Source of the DNA: Burkholderia cepacia ATCC 25416
GTDB lineage: Bacteria > Pseudomonadota > Gammaproteobacteria > Burkholderiales > Burkholderiaceae
Length of the DNA: 64,000 nt
Reading direction: 5' to 3'
Assembly: GCF_001411495.1 (NCBI RefSeq)
Contig: NZ_CP012982.1
Location: forward strand, 1,736,001-1,800,000
The notes under the pieces were generated by a model. That model searched no databases. It was not told the origin of the DNA and saw nothing but the letters and a program-made list of their open reading frames with translations. Below, in pieces: positions 8,718 to 17,221 of the stretch (within the stretch, counting starts at the first letter, position 1; each line of letters opens with the position of its first letter). Both the position numbers and the translations under genes were made by a program.

Positions 8718-10145
8718 CTAGCTGCCGACGGATCCGGGCACGGGTTCGCGCACGACGCGATCGTGCGACAGCGCCTCGGCGCGCAGCAGGTCGTATTCTG
8801 CCTTGCCGACCGGTTGCGCGTTCGCTCGGCCCAGATCGTTCAAATGGACACGACTGGTCTCGCGTGCGCTCCAGGCCGCGAGCGACGCGATCACGGTGAT
8901 GCCGAACGCGATCGCACCAACGATCAGCCAGACGTGATGGGCGCCGGGCGGCGCGACCGCGGTGAACAGCGCGGGCAGCATCGCCGTGGCCGCGGTACCG
9001 AGGTTCTGCGCGATGGCCATCGCCGAGACGCGCGTGCGGGTCGGGAAGAGTTCCGGGTAGAAGGCGGGGAATACCGCGTTGTAGCCCTGGTACACCACGC
9101 CCCACATCAGCATCGACATCACGAATGCGAGCGGCACGTTCCGGATGCTGATCGCATACAGGTACGCGAACGCGAGCAGCCCGGCGGCCAGCGAGCCGAC
9201 GATGATCGGCGGCCGGCGGCCGATGCGATCGGACAGGTTGCCGACGAACGGAATCACGATCATCGCAACGATATTGCCCATCACCGTGATCCAGAGATAG
9301 ACATCCTTCTGGAATCCGATTCCATATGCAGGCTGAACCGCATAGGCCGCGCCGAAGATCGTGGCGACGACCGGAATCACGTTCATCATCGACATGCAGG
9401 CCACGCGCAGCATGTCGGGAAAGTGGTGCCTGAAAGCGTCGGCCACCGGCGAGCCGGCTTGCGACCGGTTGCGTACCGCTTCGTCGAAGGCTGGCGACTC
9501 GTCGACCTCGCGGCGAATGATCAGGCCCGCGACGATGACCAGCGCACTCAGCAGGAACGGAATGCGCCAGCCCCAGCTATCGAATTGCGCGGACGGCATG
9601 TAGTAGGCGAGCGGCAGGAACACGGCGGCGGCCAGCACTTGCCCGGCCTGCACGCCCTGCAGCGTGAAGCTGACGAAGTAGCCGCGCCGGCCGAACGGCG
9701 CGTGCTCCAGGATCATCGAGCTCGCGCCGGTGATCTCGCCGGCCACGGCGAAACCCTGCAGCAGGCGAAGCGTCACCAGCAAGGCGGGCGCGATCAGCCC
9801 GGCCTGCTGATAGATCGGCAGGAGGCCGACGCCGACGGTCGAGATGCCCATCAGGAACATGCAGAACAGCAGGACGGTTTTCCGTCCGCGCGTGTCGCCG
9901 AGGTGGCCCAGCACGAACGCGCCGATCGGGCGGGACACGTAGCCGACGCCGTAAGTGGCCAGCGACGCGATGATGGCCGTCGTGGGGCTCCCATGCGGAA
10001 AGAATATCTGCGGGAAGATCAGAGCCGATGCCGTGGCGTAGATGAAGAAATCGTAGTATTCGAGCACCGATCCGATCCAGCCGCTGATGGCGGCTTTTCT
10101 CGATTGGTGCCTGCCCCTGGGCTCGTCTCGCAAGGTCGTGGTCAT
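8718..10145 (-). CDS. MHS-family MFS transporter (ShiA-like metabolite:H+ symporter)
   Basis: A 475-residue, 12-segment carrier of the metabolite:proton symporter family. Signature parts are SGWIGSVLEYYDFFIYATAS at the N-terminus, GHLGDTRGRKTVLL after segment 2 and GNLSDRIGRRPPIIVG in the centre. Relatives move shikimate, alpha-ketoglutarate, proline/betaine or aromatic acids. The start at ATG 10145 has GGAG 6 bases upstream. Upstream on the same strand lie AroQ- and AroE-like genes, which makes shikimate, quinate or a related cyclic acid an attractive but unproved substrate. A 206-bp gap to aroQ leaves room for a separate promoter. Confidence 0.85.
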   Translation of the reverse strand: MTTTLRDEPRGRHQSRKAAISGWIGSVLEYYDFFIYATASALIFPQIFFPHGSPTTAIIASLATYGVGYVSRPIGAFVLGHLGDTRGRKTVLLFCMFLMGISTVGVGLLPIYQQAGLIAPALLVTLRLLQGFAVAGEITGASSMILEHAPFGRRGYFVSFTLQGVQAGQVLAAAVFLPLAYYMPSAQFDSWGWRIPFLLSALVIVAGLIIRREVDESPAFDEAVRNRSQAGSPVADAFRHHFPDMLRVACMSMMNVIPVVATIFGAAYAVQPAYGIGFQKDVYLWITVMGNIVAMIVIPFVGNLSDRIGRRPPIIVGSLAAGLLAFAYLYAISIRNVPLAFVMSMLMWGVVYQGYNAVFPAFYPELFPTRTRVSAMAIAQNLGTAATAMLPALFTAVAPPGAHHVWLIVGAIAFGITVIASLAAWSARETSRVHLNDLGRANAQPVGKAEYDLLRAEALSHDRVVREPVPGSVGS

Positions 10146-10351
10146 CGTCGTCTCCGGATATTGATATGCGTGCCGGGCAAGGCGGGTGATGCGGGGAGTC
10201 GTCACTGCCCGATGTGTCGACTCCGTCGTGCGACCTGACCGCGGCCCGTCGATACGGCGCGCGGCGAGCACGCGCGGTGCGCAACGCCGCGCCCTGGCGA
10301 CGGCTGCGCATGCGCGTCGGTCCCGCACCGGCAGCCGATGCGGGAATCGGC

Positions 10352-10795
10352 TTATTCGTCGCCGAGCGCCGAAACCGCGGCCCTCAGCGCCAGCAGATAA
10401 CTTTGGACACCGAAACCGCAAATCTGCCCGCTGACGATCTCGGCCAGGACGGAGTGATGCCGGAACGGCTCGCGTGCATGAATGTTGGACATGTGCAGTT
10501 CGACGATCGGGCACGTGAGGATCGCAAGGGCATCGCGAATGCCGTAGCTGTAATGCGTCCATGCGCCCGCGTTGATCAGCACCGCGTCCTGGCGTTCCTC
10601 GAAAGCGCGATGAATGCGCTCGCACATCGCGCCTTCGTGGTTCGTCTGGAACGATTCCACCTGCACACCCAGTTCCGTCGCCAGCCCTTGCAGCCGCGCA
10701 TCGATCTGCGCGAGCGTGATCGTCCCGTACTGCGCCGGATCGCGCTTGCCGAACATGTTGTGATTGATGCCGTGCAGCATCAGGATCTTCTTCAT
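10352..10795 (-). CDS. aroQ: Divergent type II 3-dehydroquinate dehydratase
   Basis: A 147-residue member of the dodecameric type II dehydroquinase family, which interconverts 3-dehydroquinate and 3-dehydroshikimate. Family landmarks are present but altered. The first loop reads LHGINHNMFGKRDPAQYG instead of the usual LNGPNLNLLG-R-P--YG (the catalytic Arg and Tyr are kept), and NAGAWTHYS replaces NPGAYTHTS. The final VELHMSNIHAREPFRHHS is nearly canonical. These changes suggest a catabolic or substrate-shifted paralogue rather than the housekeeping enzyme. ATG 10795 has GGAG 6 bases upstream. It lies 19 bases after the AroE-like gene in the same operon. Confidence 0.85.
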   Translation of the reverse strand: MKKILMLHGINHNMFGKRDPAQYGTITLAQIDARLQGLATELGVQVESFQTNHEGAMCERIHRAFEERQDAVLINAGAWTHYSYGIRDALAILTCPIVELHMSNIHAREPFRHHSVLAEIVSGQICGFGVQSYLLALRAAVSALGDE

Positions 10796-10814
10796 GCGAA
10801 TCTCCGTTGCGTGT

Positions 10815-11651
10815 TCAATCAAAGGGCACGGCCAGGCGATCGATCACCGCGCTGGTTTGGGGGCGTACGCCGCGCCACCACGCGAACGCTTCGGCCGCCT
10901 GCTCGACCAGCATGCCGACGCCATCCGCGATTCCGTGTACGCCTGCGTTTTTCGCGAGCCGGAGAAACGGCGTCAGACGCTTGCCGTATGCCAGTTCGTA
11001 GGCCGTGCCGGCCGGACTGAACACGCTCGGCGGGACCGGCGGCAGGTCGCCGGTCAGGCTCGCCGACGTGGCATTGACGACCAGGTCGAAACGCCCCATG
11101 CGCGCGAGGTCCGCGTAACCGCTGGCAACGAGCGGGCCGCGTCCGGCAACCTGCGCGGCCAGTGCGCGCGCCTTGTCGACGTCGCGATTCGCGATGACGA
11201 GTTCCGCCGGGCCGGCTTCGAGGAACGGCAGCAGCGCGCCGCGTGCCGCGCCGCCGGCACCGAGCACCAGGACACGCTTGCCGGCCATCGGCAGATTGAG
11301 GTTCGTTTCGATATCGCGCACCAGCCCGATGCCGTCGAAGTTGTCCGCCAGGATGCGGCCGCCGTCGAACTTGAGCGCGTTGGCCGCGCCCGCGAGCTGC
11401 GCACGCTCGCTGCGTTCGTCCGACATCGCGAACGCGTCGAGCTTGAACGGCGCGGTGACGTTGATGCCCTTGCCGCCGCCCTCGAAAAACGCGCGAACCG
11501 CGTCAGCGAAGGCGCCTGCCGGTTCGATCGGCCCCTCGATCGCCGTATAGCTGAGGTCCTGCCGCGTCTCCTGCGCGAAGAGGCCGTGAATCAACGGGGA
11601 TTTCGTGTGTCCGATCGGATTGCCGATCACCGCGTATTGGTCGGTCATCAT
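10815..11651 (-). CDS. aroE: Shikimate dehydrogenase-like (AroE/YdiB family)
   Basis: A 278-residue NAD(P)-dependent shikimate/quinate dehydrogenase family protein. The substrate pocket is visible as GNPIGHTKSPLIH (N-terminal S/T residues), NVTAPFKLDA with the catalytic lysine, and DNFDGIG in place of the usual NTDG. The cofactor site is VLGAGGAARGALLP. ATG 11651 overlaps the CoA-transferase stop as ATGA, so translation is probably coupled. The altered NFDG loop and the setting with CoA-transferase and dehydratase genes argue for a catabolic role on shikimate, quinate or an analogue rather than aromatic amino acid synthesis, which normally uses a separate housekeeping copy. Confidence 0.85.
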   Translation of the reverse strand: MMTDQYAVIGNPIGHTKSPLIHGLFAQETRQDLSYTAIEGPIEPAGAFADAVRAFFEGGGKGINVTAPFKLDAFAMSDERSERAQLAGAANALKFDGGRILADNFDGIGLVRDIETNLNLPMAGKRVLVLGAGGAARGALLPFLEAGPAELVIANRDVDKARALAAQVAGRGPLVASGYADLARMGRFDLVVNATSASLTGDLPPVPPSVFSPAGTAYELAYGKRLTPFLRLAKNAGVHGIADGVGMLVEQAAEAFAWWRGVRPQTSAVIDRLAVPFD

Positions 11652-12868
11652 TGGCTCGCTTTTGAGTAGAGGACGCCGTCGGCCTGCATCGCGTCGATTT
11701 CGGCCGAATCGAACCCGAGGGAACGCGCGATCTCCGCGTTGTGCTGCCCGAGATCGGGCGCGACGTCGCGAATCGTCGTGTCGCAATCGGAAAACCGGAA
11801 CGGCAGGTTGGGCAGGCGCAGCGTCCCGTAGCGCGGATGCTGTTGCTCGACGACCATGCCTCTGGCCTGGATCTGCGGATCGTTCAATACCTCGTCGATG
11901 CGCTGCACCTTCGCGCACGGAACGTCGATGCCGTCCAGCAGATCCAGTACCGACGCGACGGAACGCGCGGCCACCCACGGCTCGACCACCGACAGAATCT
12001 CCGCGCGGTGCGCGTTGCGCCCGGTGCTGTCGTGAAACCGCGTGTCGGCGCCGAAGCCCGCCGGGCCGCCGTGCGTCGCGATCAGCTCGGCGAAGCGCTT
12101 CCACGCGTCGTCGACTTGCGCGGCGATCACGAGATCGCCGTCCGCGGCGCGAAACACGCCGTAGAGCGTCGAGGTCGGCATGTCGTGCCCGGTCTGCTCG
12201 GGCAGCACGCCCTGCAGCGTGTAGCACTGCACCGCATATTCGTGCATCGATACCAGCGTGTCGTACAGCGCCATGTCGACGTGTTGCCCGCGGCCGCTCT
12301 TCACGCGCCCCAGCAGCGCGGCATTGATGGCCGCGACCGCATGGATGCCGGTGTACATGTCGCCGAGCGAGATGCGCAGCAGCGGCGGCCGCTCGCCCGG
12401 CGTGCCGACCATTTGCATGATCCCGCTCTTGGCTTCCGCGATCAGCCCGAAGCCCGCGCGATGCGCGTCGGGGCCGGTATGCCCGTACGCCGAAATCGAG
12501 CAGTAGACGAGGCCCGGATTGCGCGCGGACAGTTCGGCATAACCGAGCCCGAGCTTGTCCAGCGCGCCCGGCCGATAGTTCTCGATGAACACGTCGGCGG
12601 AGTCGCACAACCGCTGCATGAACGCCTTGCCGCGCGCGTCCTTCATGTTGACGCTCACGCCGCGCTTGCCCATGTTGAGCTGCAGGAAGTAGCCGCTTTG
12701 CTGGTCGTCGAGCACGGTTGCGTGCTGCCTTCCGGCGTCACCCGACCCGGGCCGTTCGACCTTGATGACCTCGGCGCCGAGCGCCGCGAGACAGCGCCCG
12801 ACATACGGCCCGGCAAGAAAGTGGCTGTAGTCGACGACGCGAATGCCTTCGAGTGGGCGAGCCTGCAT
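11648..12868 (-). CDS. CaiB/BaiF-family CoA-transferase
   Basis: A 406-residue family III CoA-transferase, which moves CoA between carboxylic acids through an aspartyl intermediate. Visible features are LEGIRVVDYSHFLAGPYVGR at the N-terminus, GAEVIKVERPGSGD, SADVFIENYRPGALDKLGLGY and GRGQHVDMALYDTLV. The ATG at 12868 overlaps the stop of the MaoC-type gene by one base (TAATG), and its own stop overlaps the AroE-like start. With the MaoC-type hydratase and a VOC protein in the same operon it suggests that an organic acid is activated to a CoA thioester and hydrated or dehydrated. The acid itself is unknown. Confidence 0.88.
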   Translation of the reverse strand: MQARPLEGIRVVDYSHFLAGPYVGRCLAALGAEVIKVERPGSGDAGRQHATVLDDQQSGYFLQLNMGKRGVSVNMKDARGKAFMQRLCDSADVFIENYRPGALDKLGLGYAELSARNPGLVYCSISAYGHTGPDAHRAGFGLIAEAKSGIMQMVGTPGERPPLLRISLGDMYTGIHAVAAINAALLGRVKSGRGQHVDMALYDTLVSMHEYAVQCYTLQGVLPEQTGHDMPTSTLYGVFRAADGDLVIAAQVDDAWKRFAELIATHGGPAGFGADTRFHDSTGRNAHRAEILSVVEPWVAARSVASVLDLLDGIDVPCAKVQRIDEVLNDPQIQARGMVVEQQHPRYGTLRLPNLPFRFSDCDTTIRDVAPDLGQHNAEIARSLGFDSAEIDAMQADGVLYSKASQ

Positions 12869-13326
12869 TACAGTGCCTCCGGGCGGCGCGGCACCATCAG
12901 GCGATGCTCGCCGCGTTGAACGACCTGACCGTCCTGATTGATCAGCTCCGACGGCAGCACGACGATGCCCCAGTCCGGGCGGCTCTTGCTGGCCCGCATC
13001 GAGCCGACGCGGAACTTCACGTGCAGCACGTCGCCGACCTTGATCGGCAGCAGGAAATCCCAGGTCCAGCCGAGCGACATGCCCGGCAGAAAGCGATAGT
13101 CGCTCTGCGTCTTCAGGCCGTCGGCAATGGACAGGCCGAACAGCCCGTGCGCGACGAGGCACCCGAAATGGCTCGCGTTCGCGTATTCCTCGTCCACGTG
13201 GACGGGCGTATGGTCGCCGGTGAGGTCGGCGTACGCGAGAATGCGCTCCTTGGTCACGATGTAGTTCGGGCTCGTGCACGTGTCACCCTCGCGGGCGTCG
13301 TCCCAGTATTTTTCGACGATCGTCAT
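12868..13326 (-). CDS. MaoC-family dehydratase (hot-dog fold)
   Basis: A 152-residue protein with the (R)-specific enoyl-CoA hydratase signature: ADLTGDHTPVHVDEEYA carries the catalytic Asp/His pair, followed by FGCLVAHGLFGLSI. Such enzymes hydrate or dehydrate acyl-CoAs, for example mesaconyl-CoA or other C4-C5 thioesters. The ATG at 13326 has a strong GGAGG 7 bases upstream, inside the last codons of the VOC gene. Together with the following CoA-transferase it is likely to act on a CoA ester made in the same pathway. Confidence 0.87.
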   Translation of the reverse strand: MTIVEKYWDDAREGDTCTSPNYIVTKERILAYADLTGDHTPVHVDEEYANASHFGCLVAHGLFGLSIADGLKTQSDYRFLPGMSLGWTWDFLLPIKVGDVLHVKFRVGSMRASKSRPDWGIVVLPSELINQDGQVVQRGEHRLMVPRRPEAL

Positions 13327-13328
13327 GG

Positions 13329-13721
13329 TCACGCCTCCGCGCGCGGGTTGATTGCCAGCGCCTGTGCGACGCAGGAAGCCGGCCGGGCCTGGATCAGTTC
13401 GACGGCGAGCCCGTCGGGCAGGCGAAGCCAGTTGCGCCCCTGCGGCATCTCTGTCACGCCGAATCGTTGGGCCGCGGCCAGCGCGGCCTCCAGGTCTTCG
13501 CACATCACGCCGAGATGGGCGAGCCGGCCTTCCGGGCCTTCGTATTCCGGCGCGTGGATGAACTGCAGGCCGCCGAGCGTCCAGTACTGCCGCGGCGCGT
13601 CGAGCGTGCCGTCCACTTCGCGCAGGGTCATGCCGAGCACGTCCTCGAAGAAACGGATATGCCAGCGGATGTCCTTCACCCAGATCGCAACGTGTTCGAG
13701 ATAGGCTTTCGTGGCATTCAT
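13329..13721 (-). CDS. VOC-superfamily (glyoxalase/dioxygenase-like) protein
   Basis: A 130-residue single-module vicinal-oxygen-chelate protein with paired beta-alpha-beta-beta-beta units: EHVAIWVKDIRWHIRFFEDVLGM in the first half and LAHLGVMCEDLEAALAAAQRFG in the second. Potential metal ligands are the His in EHVAIWV, the His in LAHLGV and the Glu in LAVELIQ. It could be an epimerase, lyase or small dioxygenase. The ATG at 13721 overlaps the reductase stop as ATGA, and its stop is two bases before the MaoC-type ATG, so it is firmly part of the operon. Confidence 0.82.
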   Translation of the reverse strand: MNATKAYLEHVAIWVKDIRWHIRFFEDVLGMTLREVDGTLDAPRQYWTLGGLQFIHAPEYEGPEGRLAHLGVMCEDLEAALAAAQRFGVTEMPQGRNWLRLPDGLAVELIQARPASCVAQALAINPRAEA

Positions 13722-14668
13722 GCGGCCGCCTCCTGCCGTTGGCGGTCGGCCATCGCGCGTTCCAGCCCCTTGATGCAGGCGACGAGCGTTGCATTCACCG
13801 GGGTCGGCACGCCGTAGCGCTGGCCCCAGCGCACGACCGAACCGTTGATGAAGTCGATCTCGGTGATCGAGCCCTTCTCCAGGCTTTGCAGCATCGACGT
13901 CTTGAAGGTCGCGGGCAGCCCCTCGGCGGCCAGCGTCCATGCCTGTTCGGGATCGGTCATCGACAGCTTCACGCCCGCAGCCTGCGCCGCCGCGATCGCC
14001 TCGGCCACGGCCGCGAGCGACGTCGCCTTCAGCAGCGGCTCGTCGTAAAGCTGCCCGTAGGTGAGGCCGGTCAGGCCCGTCAGCGCGCCCGTCGCGACGT
14101 TCACCAGCAGCTTGTCCCACATCGTGCCGACGATGTTGTCGCTGATCGTCGTGGCGAGGCCGGCGGCATTGAACGCCGCGGCGATCGCCTCGACACGCGG
14201 TGTGATGCGGCCGTCGAGTTCGCCGATGTAGGTGTATTTGCCGATCACGCCGGATTCGATATGACCCGCGCCGCGCAGCACGCCGCCGACGTAGGTCTTG
14301 CCCGCGAGGACGCGCTCGCGGCCGACGACGTCGATCAGGATGTCCTCGTGTCCGAGGCCGTTTTGCAGCGACAGCACGGCGGTATCCGGCCCGACCAGCG
14401 ATTGGGCGCCGCGGATGGCCGCATCGGTGTGGAACGACTTGACCAGCACCACCACCAGGTCGGCCACGCCGACATCGGCAGCCCGGGTCGTCGCGTGGAC
14501 GCGTACGTGGCGGGTGCCGCCGGCGTCGTCGACGCGCAGGCCGTCGCGGCTCATCGCATCGACGTGTGCGGGCGAGCGGTCGATCAGCCAGGTCTCATGG
14601 CCGCCTTGGGTGAGGGTGGCGCCGATCGCGCAGCCCAGTGCGCCGGCGCCCAGAATTGCTATTTTCAA
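13718..14668 (-). CDS. Ketopantoate reductase-family oxidoreductase (ApbA/PanE-like)
   Basis: A 316-residue NADP-dependent 2-dehydropantoate 2-reductase family protein. It opens with the Rossmann motif ILGAGALGCAIGATLTQGG, has VVVLVKSFHTD and LSLQNGLGHED in the cofactor/substrate domain, and MWDKLLVNVATGALTGLTG containing the family's catalytic lysine. The start is a TTG at 14668, chosen because AAGGAG lies 6-7 bases upstream and KIAILGAGALG must be N-terminal; the nearest upstream ATGs lack a ribosome binding site. It is the first gene of the six-gene operon, divergent from a LysR gene. In this setting it probably reduces a branched 2-oxo acid rather than making pantoate. Confidence 0.86.
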   Translation of the reverse strand: MKIAILGAGALGCAIGATLTQGGHETWLIDRSPAHVDAMSRDGLRVDDAGGTRHVRVHATTRAADVGVADLVVVLVKSFHTDAAIRGAQSLVGPDTAVLSLQNGLGHEDILIDVVGRERVLAGKTYVGGVLRGAGHIESGVIGKYTYIGELDGRITPRVEAIAAAFNAAGLATTISDNIVGTMWDKLLVNVATGALTGLTGLTYGQLYDEPLLKATSLAAVAEAIAAAQAAGVKLSMTDPEQAWTLAAEGLPATFKTSMLQSLEKGSITEIDFINGSVVRWGQRYGVPTPVNATLVACIKGLERAMADRQRQEAAA

Positions 14669-14684
14669 TGGATTCTCCTTTGTC

Positions 14685-14719
14685 GACCAGAGTTGGCGCT
14701 TTGGCGCCTTACTCTGGTC
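14685..14719. promoter_or_regulatory. Inverted repeat between the operon and its divergent LysR gene
   Basis: GACCAGAGT (14685-14693) is repeated as ACTCTGGTC (14711-14719) with a 17-base spacer that itself contains the GC dyad GGCGCTTTGGCGCC. It lies in the 132-bp divergent region, just upstream of the ribosome binding site of the reductase gene. It may be a LysR operator or a leader hairpin of the minus-strand mRNA; the sequence alone cannot decide. Confidence 0.5.
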
Positions 14720-14800
14720 CCATGCAAAGCTGACGTATGGCATCACGATAGGCGTCGCCGCTCATGCCGCCAATGCAATGGATACAATGGCGTCATTGCC

Positions 14801-15721
14801 ATGGACAATAACGCCGCGATGCCCGCCGACCTGCCCGACCTGAAGCTGCTTCAGCTTTTCGATCTCCTGTACGACGTGCGCAGCGTCACGCGCGTAGCCG
14901 AGCAACTGGGCCAGAGCCAGCCGACGGTCAGCATCTGGCTCGGGCACTTGCGGGAACACCTGCACGATCCGCTTTTCATCCGGACGCCCGGCGGCATGGC
15001 ACCGACACCGCAAGCCGACGCGCTGATCGGGCCATGCCGGGAAATTCTCGAATCCCTGCGGCGCTTCACCGCGTGGGAGATCGCGTTCGATCCCGCGACG
15101 GCCCAGCGACGGTTTCGCATCTGCATGACCGACGCGAGCCACGTCACGCTGCTTCCGCGGCTGCTGGCCCATGTCCGGGCGCAGGCGCCCGGCGTCCGGC
15201 TGGAAGCCGCACGGATCGACGGCAATACGGAGCGCGCGCTCGAATCCGGCGAAGCCGACCTCGCGATCGGCTATGTGCCGTGGCTGGGTGGCGGCATTTA
15301 TCAGCAGAAGCTGTACGACCAGGACTGGGTATGCCTGGCGAACCGGCATCACCCGAGGATTCGCGGTCGTCTCGGGGCGAAGCAGTATCGTTCCGAAGGA
15401 CATGTCGCCATTACGGCGGGAACGGGCGCGCAACTCCTCGAACAGGCGCTGCGGCAGGCGCGCATCGAGCGCGACGTCGTGCTGGAGCTGCCGGGTTTTC
15501 TGGGCCTGGGGGCGATCGTCCAGACGACCGACCTGATTACGACGCTACCTCGTCATATCGGCCAGACACTGGCTCAGGCGAGCGATCTGGCGGTTCATGC
15601 GTGCCCGATCCCGGTCGACGGGTTTGCGGTACGGCAGCATTGGCATGCGCGATATCACCATGAGGCGGGCAATCGATGGCTGCGTGGTGTCGTGATTCGA
15701 TTGTTCGGTGCATCGGATTGA
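14801..15721 (+). CDS. LysR-family regulator of the aroE/CaiB operon
   Basis: A 306-residue LysR regulator with the DNA-binding helix-turn-helix at about residues 15-75 (FDLLYDVRSVTRVAEQLGQ then SQPTVSIWLGHLREHL) and an effector domain from about residue 100. The N-terminal layout with LLQLFDLLYDVRSVTRVAEQLG resembles the NodD/LinR/PcpR branch, which often responds to aromatic acids. ATG 14801 gives the usual length. It is divergent from the ketopantoate-reductase-like gene and most likely controls that operon through the inverted repeat at 14685-14719. Confidence 0.88.
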   Translation: MDNNAAMPADLPDLKLLQLFDLLYDVRSVTRVAEQLGQSQPTVSIWLGHLREHLHDPLFIRTPGGMAPTPQADALIGPCREILESLRRFTAWEIAFDPATAQRRFRICMTDASHVTLLPRLLAHVRAQAPGVRLEAARIDGNTERALESGEADLAIGYVPWLGGGIYQQKLYDQDWVCLANRHHPRIRGRLGAKQYRSEGHVAITAGTGAQLLEQALRQARIERDVVLELPGFLGLGAIVQTTDLITTLPRHIGQTLAQASDLAVHACPIPVDGFAVRQHWHARYHHEAGNRWLRGVVIRLFGASD

Positions 15722-15948
15722 CCTGCGGGTTTGGCGTTCGCGGCGGATGCCAGGCTGGCCGGTGTTTGGTGGGATGTAAAACGTCAAGAAAGCCGTGCTT
15801 TTCGACGTTTTGCGTCGATGTTCGACGCGGTTGAGATTTTTTCAGTCGCATCGAGGCGATATGATTTCTCCAGCCCCAACACCGTCGGCCAATCCACGAC
15901 GCGCGCCAGCATTGCTGCGACGCGGCCCCGCAAGCACGAGAGAGTTGT

Positions 15949-16629
15949 ATGCCGGACACGCCAATCGTCATCGTTGAACACGCCCGCAGGCGAACCGCTC
16001 AAGTCCGGTCCGGCGACGTCCCCGCCGCCTTGCAGGATGGTCCCAAGTGGGTGTGCCGTATCGTCACGGATCACGCCCAGAGATCCTGCGAAGGGCGCCG
16101 ATCCGCTGCAAGCGCGGCTGAAATGCTCGGCCGACTGAAGCCTGCGAACGTCGCGTTGACGGACCCTGTCCCGAGCGCCGGCGGCTGGCTGGCGCGCGCT
16201 TCGACCGACGAGGCGGGCCGGTGTCGAGCCTATGCGCATCTCGGTGCGAACCGGATCCTCGAGATGGTCGGCATGCCGGGCGTCGGTCCGTGGCTCGACG
16301 AGCACGACACCTGGTGGCCCGGCGCGTACGAGCTGCCGCTGCTCGAGCAGTTGTCCGCGGACGAGTCGCCTCTGCGCAACCTGCTTGGCGCCACTGCGCC
16401 CGCCCATCTGCTGATGAGCCTGACAGAAGTCGACGGCACCGCACTCGTGACCGAATCGGACGATGGCATCGAGCGCCCGTTCCGTATTCCTGCAGGTGTG
16501 GACACGATCCATTTCGAACCCGTATGCATCCGCGGGCCAGCCGCGCAGTGGCGCGAAACGCTCGTTACCGCGTTCGACCGTGTCCGGCATCTGGTCGGGC
16601 TCAGATCGGCCCGCCCTTTTTATCTTTGA
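15949..16629 (+). CDS. Hypothetical protein, 226 residues
   Basis: The reading frame shows GC-rich third codon positions through its whole length and starts at ATG 15949 with a GAGAG element just upstream, so it is probably a real gene. No family is recognised. It has no signal peptide or membrane segment; the middle is rich in Trp, Pro and Leu (WLDEHDTWWPGAYELPLLEQ) and a beta-rich end follows. It lies 31 bases before an Lrp-type regulator gene. A GC-rich hairpin followed by a T run overlaps its last codons. Confidence 0.55.
   Translation: MPDTPIVIVEHARRRTAQVRSGDVPAALQDGPKWVCRIVTDHAQRSCEGRRSAASAAEMLGRLKPANVALTDPVPSAGGWLARASTDEAGRCRAYAHLGANRILEMVGMPGVGPWLDEHDTWWPGAYELPLLEQLSADESPLRNLLGATAPAHLLMSLTEVDGTALVTESDDGIERPFRIPAGVDTIHFEPVCIRGPAAQWRETLVTAFDRVRHLVGLRSARPFYL
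16596..16621 (+). terminator. Possible Rho-independent terminator at the end of the 226-residue gene
   Basis: CGGGC (16596-16600) and GCCCG (16609-16613) form a short stem with an 8-base loop, followed by CCC and TTTTT (16617-16621). It overlaps the last codons of the hypothetical gene and precedes the Lrp gene at 16661. The stem is only 5 bp, so confidence is modest. Confidence 0.4.
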
Positions 16630-16660
16630 CGCAAGTACCCGTTCTCCGGCAGGCCACGCC

Positions 16661-17152
16661 ATGACCGACGCACTCGACTCCTTCGACCGCAAGATCCTGA
16701 ATATCGTCCAGCGCGATTGCACCGCGACGGCGGACGCCATTGCCGAACGGATCGGTCTGTCCACCTCGGCCGTGCAGAAGCGGCTGAAACGCATGCGCAC
16801 CGAAAAGATCATTTCAGCGGAAATCGCGGTGGTCGATCGCGCGGCGGTCGGCAGGCCGATGACGTTCATTGCGGCAATCGAGATCGAACGCGAAAACTAC
16901 GAGACGGTCGCCAGGTTCCGCGAGTGGTCGAAGGCGCACGACGAAATCCAGCAGATCTACTACGTGACCGGCTCCGTCGACCTGATCGCGATCATCACCG
17001 CACGCGACGTCGAGGCGTACGACCGGCTGTCCGCGCGGATCATGCAGAGCAACCCGATGATCCGCCGGATCAACACGAATGTCGTGCTGAGCGCGGTCAA
17101 GGTCGGGCTGTTCGTGCCGGTCGACAAGGACGACGAACCGCCGGCCACCTGA
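16661..17152 (+). CDS. Lrp/AsnC-family regulator of the downstream amino acid operon
   Basis: A 163-residue feast/famine regulator. Residues 5-65 form the Lrp helix-turn-helix (LDSFDRKILNIVQRDCTATA, IGLSTSAVQKRLKRMRTEKII), and residues 70-155 the ligand-binding RAM/ACT-like domain with YYVTGSVDLIAIITARD. Lrp proteins bind amino acids and either activate or repress neighbouring transport and catabolic genes. It stands 151 bases before the homoserine dehydrogenase gene on the same strand, so it is the natural sensor for the operon at 17304-25642. A second Lrp protein closes that operon. Confidence 0.9.
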   Translation: MTDALDSFDRKILNIVQRDCTATADAIAERIGLSTSAVQKRLKRMRTEKIISAEIAVVDRAAVGRPMTFIAAIEIERENYETVARFREWSKAHDEIQQIYYVTGSVDLIAIITARDVEAYDRLSARIMQSNPMIRRINTNVVLSAVKVGLFVPVDKDDEPPAT

Positions 17153-17221
17153 CGCAATTGCTTCGCGCGGCAACGGGCGATCCGCCCGTTCCGCATGACA
17201 AACCGCAACGGATGACTACCT

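Noticed and set aside
7338..10238. Very long plus-strand open frame (966 codons) opposite two MFS genes
   Set aside because: It is antisense to two clear transporters; its translation is Arg/His/Asp-rich with no membrane segments or family, a usual artefact of high-GC third positions.
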